Positions 1 to 8,685 of a stretch of DNA of 50,717 bases are shown in pieces. The stretch is taken from contig JABDQA010000223.1 in the NCBI GenBank assembly GCA_013042475.1, positions 1 to 50,717 on the forward strand, in the 5' to 3' direction. The notes below the pieces were generated by a model, which was given only the letters and a program-made list of their open reading frames with translations, ran no database searches and was not told where the DNA came from. This DNA is from Desulfofustis sp. GTDB lineage: Bacteria; Desulfobacterota; Desulfobulbia; Desulfobulbales; Desulfocapsaceae. A program made the position numbers and the translations under genes. How positions within the stretch are numbered: position 1 is the stretch's first letter; every line of letters begins with the position of its first letter.

Positions 1-878
<878 letters not shown>

Positions 879-903
879 CACGTTCCCGCCTGTTTACAAA
901 CAC

Positions 904-937
904 AAGGGGCAGCCGCTGACGGCTGCCCCTTCCTTTT
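904..937 (+). terminator. Intrinsic terminator after ahcY
   Basis: A perfect 12-bp stem (AAGGGGCAGCCG at 904-915 and its complement at 920-931) closes a CTGA tetraloop and is followed by CCTTTT. The A-rich 5' flank means it could also work on the minus strand, for transcripts leaving birA. Confidence 0.9.
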
Positions 938-1047
938 GGGTGATCGCTCTGACTCTCCAGTAACTTTTGACCAAGTTGTTGTGGATAGGTGTAGGCTATA
1001 TCGCGGAGTACCTTTACGGAGTTGGTTACTCATTGATTCTTGTAAGC

Positions 1048-1208
1048 GTGTATTTATAATTGCCTGGTGCTGGCGCGCTCGGCCTTTTCACAACTCCGCG
1101 CTGAAAAACCGACCGGATGACGGTCGCTACGCGACCTATTGCGATCGGTAATCATTTTCAGCGCTCCGTTGGGACTCACAATGCAGCACCAGACAATTAT
1201 AAATTCAC
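1048..1208. repeat. 161-bp imperfect palindromic element between ahcY and birA
   Basis: The outer arms 1048-1072 and 1184-1208 are inverted copies that match at 23 of 25 positions (core TTTATAATTG). An inner pair, CGCTGAAAA (1099-1107) and TTTTCAGCG (1155-1163), is also inverted. The centre carries two small hairpins (GACCG/CGGTC around 1111-1125 and GGTCGC/GCGACC around 1122-1136). There is no credible gene in this 344-bp gap (879-1222), which holds only the ahcY terminator and this element. It resembles a MITE or a large REP-type palindrome. I see no clear target-site duplication and no second copy in the window. Confidence 0.65.
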
Positions 1209-1222
1209 TTCTCGGATCTCCA

Positions 1223-1984
1223 TCAAGACCGCTCCATCGGGACGGATCCTACAAGTGTGACATCCCCTGAGATCACCTTGTGGCGGTTCCCATCAAGGTC
1301 CTGCACCACCAGAGAACCATCGAGATCGGGACCAAGGCTGATTCCCTCTACCGGTTTGCCATCCTCACGAACCCAGGTCATGTGTGTTCCCCGAAACGTA
1401 TCGAAATGGTTCCATGTGGAAAGAATGTGTGAAAATCCCTGCTTTTCAAAATCCCTCACAGCGTCGAGAAGATGTTCACGTAGATCGACAAAGAGCTGTT
1501 GGGGATCGATCCTGCAACCTCCCTCCATGAGCAAAGATGTTGCCATACCTTTGAGCTCTTCAGGGATCTCCGAAGTATTCAGGTTACAGTTGATACCGAT
1601 GCCGATAACCGCGAAGGGGGGTGTGGCAGCAGGTGAAGCTTCACAGAGAATGCCACCGCATTTTCTGGTGTCGATATAGAGATCGTTGGGCCATTTTAAG
1701 CCGACAGCGAGAGAGGAGTGGTCCTGCACACATTGGGCCGCGGCAACTCCGGCTACCATGGTGAGCTTGGGGTAATCCTGTAAATCTATGTCTGGCCTGA
1801 TCACATAGGAACAATAGAGGTTACACCCTGGCGGTGAATGCCACTGGCGCCCCAGCCGTCCGCGCCCGGCGGTTTGGGTGTCGGCAACCACCCCACTGCC
1901 ATGCGCGACGCCACTGGCGCCCATCTCTTTGGCAACGCGGTTAGTCGATTCAGTGGTCTGCAGAAACAGATCTTGGTAACCCAT
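1223..1984 (-). CDS. birA: Biotin--[acetyl-CoA-carboxylase] ligase, monofunctional
   Basis: BirA activates biotin as biotinyl-5'-AMP and transfers it to a lysine of biotin carboxyl carrier proteins. The protein (253 aa from the ATG at 1984) begins with the catalytic domain: TTESTN near the N-terminus, then the biotinyl-AMP loop GRGRLGRQWHSPPG, then LKWPNDLY and CGGILCE, then a small C-terminal SH3-like domain. There is no N-terminal helix-turn-helix, so it should not be a BirA-type repressor. The frame stays open to a TTG at 2002, but that codon lies inside the dsr terminator stem and the family N-terminus fits the ATG. No Shine-Dalgarno precedes this ATG; the terminator T-tract runs almost up to it. 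Confidence 0.93.
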   Translation of the reverse strand: MGYQDLFLQTTESTNRVAKEMGASGVAHGSGVVADTQTAGRGRLGRQWHSPPGCNLYCSYVIRPDIDLQDYPKLTMVAGVAAAQCVQDHSSLAVGLKWPNDLYIDTRKCGGILCEASPAATPPFAVIGIGINCNLNTSEIPEELKGMATSLLMEGGCRIDPQQLFVDLREHLLDAVRDFEKQGFSHILSTWNHFDTFRGTHMTWVREDGKPVEGISLGPDLDGSLVVQDLDGNRHKVISGDVTLVGSVPMERS

Positions 1985-1988
1985 AAAT

Positions 1989-2024
1989 AACAAAAAGCGC
2001 AAAGTTCGGCTGAACTTTGCGCTT
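1989..2024 (-). terminator. Intrinsic terminator of the dsrABD operon
   Basis: A perfect 13-bp stem (1995-2007 with 2012-2024, arm GAACTTTGCGCTT) closes a 4-nt loop. On the minus strand it is followed by TTTGTT. It lies 25 bp after the dsrD stop codon and only about 10 nt before the birA start codon. Confidence 0.9.
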
Positions 2025-2048
2025 CAATCGATATCAGAAGGAGTTGGT

Positions 2049-2285
2049 CTACCTATTCTTTTCCTCATTCTGAATACGACTCGGATCCGCATACATGGTG
2101 GTGGAACCGGAGGACCAGAACATCAAACGGCCTTCACGAACGAGTTCGTTGGCGACGTTCTTGATCTTACGCGGCTTGGAGTCCGGATCGCACTTGTAAA
2201 AGTCTTTGATATAGAGCTGCGGTTTCGGTGACTTTGCCGCTTTTTCACAAATCGCATCTTTTAGTTCATCATCACTCAGAGGCAT
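2049..2285 (-). CDS. dsrD: Dissimilatory sulfite reductase-associated protein DsrD
   Basis: A 78-residue protein matching the size and sequence style of DsrD, the small winged-helix protein encoded next to dsrAB in sulfate reducers. Recognisable segments are LYIKDFYKC, RKIKNVANELVREG and LMFWSSGSTTMY, the last being the wing-like hydrophobic end. Family knowledge: DsrD has been reported to stimulate DsrAB-dependent sulfite reduction, and its presence favours a reductive (sulfate/sulfite-reducing) rather than oxidative Dsr pathway. The start ATG has a good Shine-Dalgarno (AAGGAGA). It is the third gene of the dsr operon, 97 bp after dsrB, with a hairpin in between and an intrinsic terminator behind it. 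Confidence 0.95.
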   Translation of the reverse strand: MPLSDDELKDAICEKAAKSPKPQLYIKDFYKCDPDSKPRKIKNVANELVREGRLMFWSSGSTTMYADPSRIQNEEKNR

Positions 2286-2324
2286 CTTCTTTCTCCTTTT
2301 TTAATGTGACCAAAAGGGCATCAA

Positions 2325-2351
2325 AGCCCGCCACGCGATGCGCGACGGGCT
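2325..2351 (-). promoter_or_regulatory. Hairpin in the dsrB-dsrD intercistronic space
   Basis: Arms AGCCCG (2325-2330) and CGGGCT (2346-2351) enclose an inner CGCG/CGCG pairing. This gives a GC-rich stem of about 10 bp between the dsrB stop and the dsrD ribosome-binding site. It lacks an immediate T-tract, so it is more likely an mRNA stabiliser or processing element than a full terminator; partial attenuation is possible. Confidence 0.6.
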
Positions 2352-2382
2352 CCCGATCAGCAGAAAAACACAATCAAATCTA

Positions 2383-3510
2383 TTATTTGATATGGCTACT
2401 GAACTTGAACTGAGTGGTTGTACGCCAGGTATTATACGCCAGGCGGTAATCATCGATGCTCTTTTCTGTAAATGGGATATCGCATTTCTCAAAGAAACGC
2501 TCCCAACTGATCCTTTCAGCCCATTCACCGACGCGCTCATACTTCTTGGCATCTTTGGCATACGCTTCAAGAATCTTCTTGACCGCCTCGACGGTCTCCG
2601 GCCAGCGCGGTGTGTTGTTGGGCAGGAACGGAATAACGAGTTTGGAGAATTTTGGCTCCGAACGGGTATTGGAAACCTTTCCGCCGACCAGAATTGCAAT
2701 TCCATCACCTTCCGGGTCTGCCATCGGCATGGCCGGACACATGGTGTAGCAGTTACCACAGAACATACAGCGCTCAACGGTAACTGAGACAGACTTGATT
2801 TCCTCACCGTCAACCGTCGCTTTGGCGGGCTTAACCGCACCCAGCGGACAGGAGGCGATGGCCAGCGGCAATTCGCAGACACCGGTGATGCGCTTGTGAT
2901 CGATCATTGGGGGTTTACGATGGATACCGAGTATGGCGATATCGGACGCATGTACCGCACCGCACATATTCAAGCAGCAGGCCAGAGCGATACGCACCTG
3001 AGCCGGCAGGGTCATCGAGGTGAAATACTCGAACAGCTCATCCATGACTACCTTGACCGGTCCCGACGCATCGGTGGCCGGGGTGTGGCAGTGGATCCAG
3101 CCCTGGGTGTGAACGATATTGGTCACGCCGGCACCGGTTCCGCCTACGGGGAACTTGTTGCCGCGGCTGGCCAGATCGTCAAGCAGGGGCTGAACCTTGT
3201 CTTTTGCGTCAACCATGAACTCGATATTGTTCCTGGTGGTGAAACGCAGGTGGCCGTCGCAGTGGGCGTCGGCGACATCGCAGATTTCACGAACGAATTG
3301 GCAGGTCATCAGTCGTGCGGTACCAACCCGTACGGTATAGACTTCGTCGCCGGTTTCAGATTTGTGCATCAGGACGCCGGGCTGCAGAATTTCGTGCCAC
3401 AGCCACTTACCCTTGTTTTCTTTGATGACCGGCGGGAAGAACTGCGCGTAATGTGGTGGACCGAGATCCGTGATCCGTCCTTCCATCGGTTTGTCCGGAT
3501 TATATCCCAT
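2383..3510 (-). CDS. dsrB: Dissimilatory sulfite reductase subunit beta
   Basis: DsrB pairs with DsrA in the cytoplasmic alpha2beta2 enzyme that reduces sulfite, with the DsrC trisulfide as product. The 375-aa protein has the siroheme/[4Fe-4S] cysteines in HCHTPATDA (C141) and [11 protein letters not shown] (C178, C179, C183). A ferredoxin-type cluster motif C-x2-C-x2-C-x3-C lies at C248-C258 ([11 protein letters not shown]). The ATG has a strong Shine-Dalgarno (AAGGAG, 7 nt upstream) and follows dsrA by 44 bp. The complete cysteine set indicates a functional, reductive bacterial-type subunit. Confidence 0.98.
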   Translation of the reverse strand: MGYNPDKPMEGRITDLGPPHYAQFFPPVIKENKGKWLWHEILQPGVLMHKSETGDEVYTVRVGTARLMTCQFVREICDVADAHCDGHLRFTTRNNIEFMVDAKDKVQPLLDDLASRGNKFPVGGTGAGVTNIVHTQGWIHCHTPATDASGPVKVVMDELFEYFTSMTLPAQVRIALACCLNMCGAVHASDIAILGIHRKPPMIDHKRITGVCELPLAIASCPLGAVKPAKATVDGEEIKSVSVTVERCMFCGNCYTMCPAMPMADPEGDGIAILVGGKVSNTRSEPKFSKLVIPFLPNNTPRWPETVEAVKKILEAYAKDAKKYERVGEWAERISWERFFEKCDIPFTEKSIDDYRLAYNTWRTTTQFKFSSHIK

Positions 3511-3554
3511 GATATGTCTCCTTATATAATTAGTAGTAAATAGTAATAATCCGA

Positions 3555-4835
3555 TTAGGCAGCGTGACGGGCGCGGAATTCATCGATGTCGCGATCAAAG
3601 CCACCTTCAACCTCTTCCTCGGCCCAGAACACATAGGGGTTCTCACGAGGAATCCTGATCATCTGGGGAATCGGTTCAAGCCCCATGATCTTGATAAAGT
3701 TGTTCAGACCGATGCGCTGCATGGTTTCACCCACACGCTCGCGGTTCTTGCCGACTTCCATCCACCAGTCCCAGACAGTTTCGATGAACTCGATCAGTTC
3801 TTCGAATTCGTTCTCTTTTTCTATCTTCATAAACGGAACGATCAGGGTCGACATCTGGGCGCCGTCGAGGATCGGGGCCTTGGCGCCAACCAGAATAGAC
3901 GCTCCCTGATCCGCGCCGGGACGCAGGGCCCGAGGCAGGACGTTGATGCAATGCATACAGCGGGTACACTCCTTGTCGTCGATCTTCAGCTCGTCGCCTT
4001 CCATCCACATACATTCGGTCGGGCACAGGTCGATAACCTCTTTCTGGATGTCGAAAGGACCCCAGTCACGGCCGCTGTGCGAACCGCCATTGGACGGATA
4101 ATTGCCGGCGATGTATTCTTTTACCGCAGCCTGATCGATGCGGATCTCGTCTCTCCAGGTACCGATGACGGATATGTCGGAACGGGCGATCGCCGCAACA
4201 CAGTCGTTGGCGCAACCGGAGAATTTGAACTTGAATTTGTACGGAAAGGCCGGACGGTGAATCTCGTCCTGATAGTGCAAGGTCAGGTGATAGCAAGTCT
4301 CCTGGGTGTCGTAGCAGGACCACTCGCAACGGGACGTACCGAGACAACACTCCGGAGTACGCAGGTTGGAGCCCGAACCGCCAAGATCCTGGCCCATTTC
4401 ATGGGTCAGATCCCAGAAAAACGGTTCCAGAGCCTCGGTCCGGCAGCCAAGCAGGATGATGTCTCCGGTGGAACCGTGCATATTGGTCACGGCCGAACCG
4501 TGCTTCTCCCAGAGATCCATGAGCTTGCGCAGATTCTCGGTGGAGTAGTATTTCGATGCCGGCTGGGCAACACGAATGGTGTGAAAATGCTCAACACCCG
4601 GAAATTGCTCAGGAACATCCGAATAACGACCGACAATACCGCCGCCGTAACCGAAAACGCCGACGATACCGCCGTGTTTCCAATGGGTGATCCGATCCTT
4701 GTAGGACAATTCAAGCTGACCCAGAATGTCGTAAACTTCCGGCTTGGTCTCGGCCTGATGCTTCAGGTCGCTGACGAAGCTCGGCCAGGGGCCGCCTTCC
4801 AACTGGTCCAACAAGGGTGTCTCATGTTTTGCCAT
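3555..4835 (-). CDS. dsrA: Dissimilatory sulfite reductase subunit alpha
   Basis: First gene of the dsrABD operon and the main marker that this is a sulfate/sulfite-respiring organism. The 426-aa protein carries the siroheme/[4Fe-4S] ligand motifs [12 protein letters not shown] (C163-C174) and KFSGCANDC (C208, C212), then an inserted ferredoxin domain with CPTEC (271-275) and CTRCMHC (290-296). The ATG is preceded by a near-perfect AAAGGAGG. It is slightly shorter than the roughly 437 residues typical of the family, with no internal gap I can see. Transcription probably starts in the 264-bp region upstream, immediately behind pgi. Confidence 0.98.
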   Translation of the reverse strand: MAKHETPLLDQLEGGPWPSFVSDLKHQAETKPEVYDILGQLELSYKDRITHWKHGGIVGVFGYGGGIVGRYSDVPEQFPGVEHFHTIRVAQPASKYYSTENLRKLMDLWEKHGSAVTNMHGSTGDIILLGCRTEALEPFFWDLTHEMGQDLGGSGSNLRTPECCLGTSRCEWSCYDTQETCYHLTLHYQDEIHRPAFPYKFKFKFSGCANDCVAAIARSDISVIGTWRDEIRIDQAAVKEYIAGNYPSNGGSHSGRDWGPFDIQKEVIDLCPTECMWMEGDELKIDDKECTRCMHCINVLPRALRPGADQGASILVGAKAPILDGAQMSTLIVPFMKIEKENEFEELIEFIETVWDWWMEVGKNRERVGETMQRIGLNNFIKIMGLEPIPQMIRIPRENPYVFWAEEEVEGGFDRDIDEFRARHAA

Positions 4836-5031
4836 GATTTCCTCCTTTAAATTACTGTTAATACTGCAACCCTATCCAAAAAAATCTATATACAGATCAC
4901 GTATCATGAACAAAAGAGCGTGGCGACGACCGGTGCCGAACTCCCTCGCCTTTTGCTTTCTTTCAACTGGCATATCTCGCACAACGAAAGCACAATACAC
5001 TGAACCGGCGAGTAATTATGTAGCAGATGAG

Positions 5032-5058
5032 GATATAACCCCAGGTTTCTTTTGTCAA
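5032..5058 (-). promoter_or_regulatory. Candidate sigma70 promoter of dsrABD, bracketed by an inverted repeat
   Basis: On the minus strand a consensus -35 TTGACA (5053-5058) is followed after 15 bp by TATATC (5032-5037). The spacer is short, so confidence is limited. An 8-bp inverted repeat, TGAACCGG (5001-5008) and CCGGTTCA (5070-5077), brackets the element and could be an operator or a stem. Nearer to dsrA a second AT-rich candidate (TTGTTC, then TATATA) is also visible. No strong terminator separates pgi from this region. Confidence 0.45.
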
Positions 5059-5099
5059 CAAAAAAGCAACCGGTTCAGGCCCAGAAAATGAACAGTGAT

Positions 5100-6695
5100 T
5101 CACCGTTGAGAGGAAGCGGCGTTCCTTGAAATTTCAAGCGCTTCGAGGAATTGCTCCTCAATGGAGGTACCACATTTTTGAGGGTCCTTCATGTGCTCCA
5201 GAAACCGCCCCGCCAGAACCTTGCCCAACTCCACTCCCTCCTGGTCGAACGAGTTGATATGCCAACTGAACCCCTGAAACACGATCTTAGCTTCATAAAG
5301 CGCAAGCAGGCGGCCCATATTGAGGGGGTCGAGCCTTGCGGCGATGATCATCGAACTCGGCCGGTTGCCGCTGAAGCGCTTGTTCGGATTCTCATGATCC
5401 CGCCCCGTTGCCAGGGCGACAACCTGGGCCATCAGGTTGGCAAGCAGTTTCTGCTGCGAGGTAGTACCGTCAACCGATATATCTCTGGAGTACTGGCTTT
5501 CAAGAAAACCAATAAACTCAGCCGGAACGATTTCGGTACCCTGGTGCAGCAGTTGATAAAAGGCATGTTGACCGTTGGTGCCCGGTTCCCCCCAGACAAT
5601 CGGACCGGTTTTCACGGGCACTGGCAGCCCGTCAACGGTAATCGATTTACCGTTGCTCTCCATGTCGCATTGCTGAAGGTGGGCGGGGAATCGGTGCAGA
5701 GCCTGGCTGTAGGGCAGGACCGCCAGGGTCGGGTGGCCGAGGAAATTGTGATTCCATATTCCAAGCAAAGCCAGCAGCAACGCCATGTTGTCTGATACCC
5801 GGTGGGTCTCGCAGGCATCGTCCATCTCGGCGGCCCCTTTGAGAAATGTCCTCAGACCTTCTGCTCCCAGCGCGAAGCCGAGACTCACCCCACCAACCAT
5901 CGAAGTGACGGAGTATCTGCCGCCTATATAGTCATACATATAGAACGAGCGCAGATAGTTCTCCGGGTTGTCCATCGGGCTGTCTTTACCGGTCACCGCA
6001 ATGAAATGGCGGGCTGGCTCGAGCCCGGCCTGTTCGAATCTGGATCGCACCAGCGCTTCATTGGTGCGGGTTTCAAGGGTCGAACCGCTCTTTGAGACCA
6101 CTGTCACCAGGGTCCTAGCAGGATCAATCTGGGTCAGTACCCGGGCCGCGTCATCAGGATCGACATTGGCGATGAAATGAACCTGCCTGCCCTCGATGTT
6201 GTGGGCCTTCAAGGCCTCATAAACGGCTCTCGGCCCCAGATCCGAACCTCCAATACCGACATTGACCATGGTGGTGAACGCGGAGTCGCCTTCGATCTCC
6301 TCTAGAAATGTTCGCAGCTTTTTAAACTCTGCGTTTGCCTGCCGGGCAGATTCGGGCTCCTTGGCCTGATCTGTAAAGATATCTCGTGAAGAAGTGTGCA
6401 GAACCTGTCGATTTTCACTCTCCCAGCCCGCGATCCTGTTGATCACCGCCCCCCTGCGCATGGCCTTGAACCTGTCCACCAGTTGATGCTCGTCGGCAAA
6501 CTCCTGAAAGGCAGCCAGCACTTCAGCATTAATTCTCTGTGCTGCATAAAAAAGACGCAAACCAGCAGAATCGCACATCATCTCAGCAATTCTCCCATCC
6601 TGCTGTAAAGCTCCCGGGGCGGTGAGATCATAAGGGTTTACGGCCAGGTTCTGAAGTCTTTGCCACGCGTGGCTGTCAATCACATCAGTTTTCAT
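5100..6695 (-). CDS. pgi: Glucose-6-phosphate isomerase
   Basis: Interconverts glucose-6-phosphate and fructose-6-phosphate in glycolysis/gluconeogenesis. The 531-aa length is normal for the large bacterial Pgi family. Signatures include the phosphosugar-binding VGIGGSDLGPRAVYEAL, the SIS-domain VVSKSGSTLET, and later GGRYSVTSMVGG, which contains the family's GGR.S element. The downstream MESNGK..PVKTGPIVWGEPGTNGQHAFYQLLHQG region is also characteristic. It is the last gene of a minus-strand group containing rpe and dprA, 45 bp after rpe. Its stop codon lies just ahead of the dsr promoter region, and only a weak hairpin overlaps the stop. Confidence 0.97.
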   Translation of the reverse strand: MKTDVIDSHAWQRLQNLAVNPYDLTAPGALQQDGRIAEMMCDSAGLRLFYAAQRINAEVLAAFQEFADEHQLVDRFKAMRRGAVINRIAGWESENRQVLHTSSRDIFTDQAKEPESARQANAEFKKLRTFLEEIEGDSAFTTMVNVGIGGSDLGPRAVYEALKAHNIEGRQVHFIANVDPDDAARVLTQIDPARTLVTVVSKSGSTLETRTNEALVRSRFEQAGLEPARHFIAVTGKDSPMDNPENYLRSFYMYDYIGGRYSVTSMVGGVSLGFALGAEGLRTFLKGAAEMDDACETHRVSDNMALLLALLGIWNHNFLGHPTLAVLPYSQALHRFPAHLQQCDMESNGKSITVDGLPVPVKTGPIVWGEPGTNGQHAFYQLLHQGTEIVPAEFIGFLESQYSRDISVDGTTSQQKLLANLMAQVVALATGRDHENPNKRFSGNRPSSMIIAARLDPLNMGRLLALYEAKIVFQGFSWHINSFDQEGVELGKVLAGRFLEHMKDPQKCGTSIEEQFLEALEISRNAASSQR

Positions 6696-6740
6696 GGATC
6701 GTGCTCCGTGCTTGGGTGACTCACCGTAGATTTTTTCAGT

Positions 6741-7433
6741 TTAGTCTCTTCCAGTTACCGTACTCATGCTCGTGCCGGCCAGACGACGCAGTTCTGCGAT
6801 GGTCTCCTGGTATGAATCGCTGTTATAGACGGCAGATCCGGCCACGAAAATGTTTGCACCCGCTGCAGCCACGGCGGAGATGGTCTGGGAACTGATGCCG
6901 CCATCAACTTCGATACCCACCTCAAGTCCACGGCTGTCGATCATCGCTTTGAGGCGTCGGATTTTCTCCAGGGTGGCAGGGATAAAAGATTGACCGCCAA
7001 ATCCTGGATTGACTGCCATCAACATTACCAGGTCAAGGTCATCAAGCACAAACTCCAGGGTCTCCAGGGGGGTTGCTGGATTGAGGACGGCGCCGGCTCG
7101 CAGACCCTGCCCACGGATGTAGCTGAGTGTTCGCTGAAGATGGGTACAAGCCTCGACATGGACAGTGATCCAGTCAGCCCCTGCCTCGATGAATTGGTCG
7201 ATGTAGCTGTCAGCATCACTGATCATCAGATGCACATCGAGCGGTTTATCGGTTGCCTGCCGGGCTGCCTTCACGACCAATGGACCAATGGTGATGTTTG
7301 GAACAAAATGCCCATCCATGACATCCACATGGATCACATCGGCCCCGCCCTGTTCAACCGCCTGAATTTCTTCTTTGAGCCTGCCAAAATCGGCTGACAG
7401 GATCGACGGGGCAATCAGAATCTCACTCTTCAT
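6741..7433 (-). CDS. rpe: Ribulose-phosphate 3-epimerase
   Basis: A (beta/alpha)8-barrel epimerase converting D-ribulose-5-phosphate to D-xylulose-5-phosphate in the non-oxidative pentose phosphate pathway. Motifs seen are IAPSILSADFG at the N-terminus, HVDVMDGHFVPNITIGP (metal and catalytic residues), HLMISDAD, MAVNPGFGGQSFIP and EVDGGIS (catalytic Asp). The frame is open 16 codons further upstream, but MKSEILIAPSIL at 7433 is the proper family N-terminus, giving 230 aa. It sits 31 bp after dprA and before pgi, so two sugar-phosphate enzymes are adjacent. Confidence 0.96.
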   Translation of the reverse strand: MKSEILIAPSILSADFGRLKEEIQAVEQGGADVIHVDVMDGHFVPNITIGPLVVKAARQATDKPLDVHLMISDADSYIDQFIEAGADWITVHVEACTHLQRTLSYIRGQGLRAGAVLNPATPLETLEFVLDDLDLVMLMAVNPGFGGQSFIPATLEKIRRLKAMIDSRGLEVGIEVDGGISSQTISAVAAAGANIFVAGSAVYNSDSYQETIAELRRLAGTSMSTVTGRD

Positions 7434-7464
7434 AGGCAATTCTCTAAAACTCTGACAGCAACTA

Positions 7465-8586
7465 TCAGTGGCTGCCCTCAATTGTCGTGTGAATCATGTT
7501 TCCAGGCGTGGTCTCCACCAAACCTTCCAGTTCCAGAGTCAGTAACACTTCGTTGAACTTTGCCGCAGTTAAACCTGATCGGTGCAGCAGAACATCCCTG
7601 GACTGAGGATATGGTTCGACAATCGACAGCACGGCCTCCAGTATCGGCACCAGCTCAGGCCTGGATGATCTGTTCACCGACTGTGAAGCGGTGCCCCCGA
7701 AATCGAGTCCCAGATGGTTGATTACATCTGCCGCTGAAACTGCCAGTGTTGCGCCCTGCTGAAGGAGCCAGTGGGTGCCGGCGCTTTTCACCGAATCGAC
7801 CTGGCCGGGCACGGCAAATATCTCCCGCCCCTGCTCGAGCGCATGCTGAACGGTTATCAACGACCCCGATTTTTTAGAAGCCTCGACTACCACCACTGCT
7901 CTGCTCAAACCGGCGATGATCCGATTGCGAGCCGGAAATCGGAATCCCTCCGGAGGGGTGCCAAGCGGATATTCACTGATCAGCAGACCGGACGCCCGCA
8001 GCCGTTCATACAAATAGCTGTTCCCCCGGGGATAGACGACATCGAGACCGCAGCCGAGAACTCCGATCGTGGCGCCGTCTGCGTCTAGAGCACCACTATG
8101 CGCTGTTGCATCGATGCCCAGGGCCAGTCCCGAGACCACGCAAACTCCCGCCAGGGAAAGATCCCGGGCTAGTGTCCGGCCGACCCTGCGCCCATAACTG
8201 GTTGCCGCCCGGGAACCAACTACAGCCACCGAGGTCATTTCCAGCAACGCGCTGTTTCCGTACAGATAGATGACCGGCGGCGGCTGTCCTATATGACTCA
8301 GCAGTTCGGGATAATCTGGATCATCTCGAATCAGCGCTCGACCGCCGACTTTTTCCAGTGTCTTGAGTTCCCGCTCTGCCCGCTGCCGCAGCTGGCCAGC
8401 ATCACCGAGCTCCTCCAGGGAGCCGTATCGCTGACTGTCTATTTCCTTCACCACCAGAGCAGCCCTGTTCAAGGCCTCGGTCGGTGAACCAAAGCGACTG
8501 ACCAACCTGTAGAAGAGCGCAGGCCCGATGCCATGCACCAGGTTCAGTCCTATCCAGTCTCTGATATTCTCGACCATGGCGGGCAC
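7465..8586 (-). CDS. dprA: DNA-processing protein DprA (Smf)
   Basis: DprA binds incoming single-stranded DNA and loads RecA during natural transformation; it is also widespread in species not known to be competent. An N-terminal helical (SAM/HhH-like) region is followed by a Rossmann-type domain with VAVVGSRAATSYGRR, VVSGLALGIDATAHSGAL, GCGLDVVYPRGN and FPARNRIIAGLS. A C-terminal winged-helix (DprA_WH-like) covers about the last 60 residues. It starts with GTG at 8586; an in-frame ATG at 8577 is an alternative. A comF-family gene, another competence-associated family, lies at 44 kb. Confidence 0.95.
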   Translation of the reverse strand: MPAMVENIRDWIGLNLVHGIGPALFYRLVSRFGSPTEALNRAALVVKEIDSQRYGSLEELGDAGQLRQRAERELKTLEKVGGRALIRDDPDYPELLSHIGQPPPVIYLYGNSALLEMTSVAVVGSRAATSYGRRVGRTLARDLSLAGVCVVSGLALGIDATAHSGALDADGATIGVLGCGLDVVYPRGNSYLYERLRASGLLISEYPLGTPPEGFRFPARNRIIAGLSRAVVVVEASKKSGSLITVQHALEQGREIFAVPGQVDSVKSAGTHWLLQQGATLAVSAADVINHLGLDFGGTASQSVNRSSRPELVPILEAVLSIVEPYPQSRDVLLHRSGLTAAKFNEVLLTLELEGLVETTPGNMIHTTIEGSH

Positions 8587-8685
8587 GGTGGAAATAAGAG
8601 TCTAACCGATCCTTTCGGAGTGAGAGGTAGCGGGTTAACATACTGCTGAGATGACAGATTGTACCAGGCGGCTATGACATTTTTA

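Noticed and set aside
936-1151. 71-codon plus-strand frame downstream of ahcY
   Set aside because: It runs through the ahcY terminator and the palindromic element and has no protein-like features.
2301-2882. 193-codon minus-strand frame overlapping dsrB and the dsrB-dsrD spacer
   Set aside because: It overlaps the conserved Fe-S part of dsrB in another frame and has low-complexity Arg/Ser content.
3564-4850. 428-codon open frame on the plus strand opposite dsrA
   Set aside because: Antisense shadow of dsrA; its length follows from codon bias of the real gene, and it has no family features or ribosome-binding site.
4834-5091. 85-codon plus-strand frame in the dsrA upstream region
   Set aside because: Lies across the dsr promoter region, has no family match and no ribosome-binding site.
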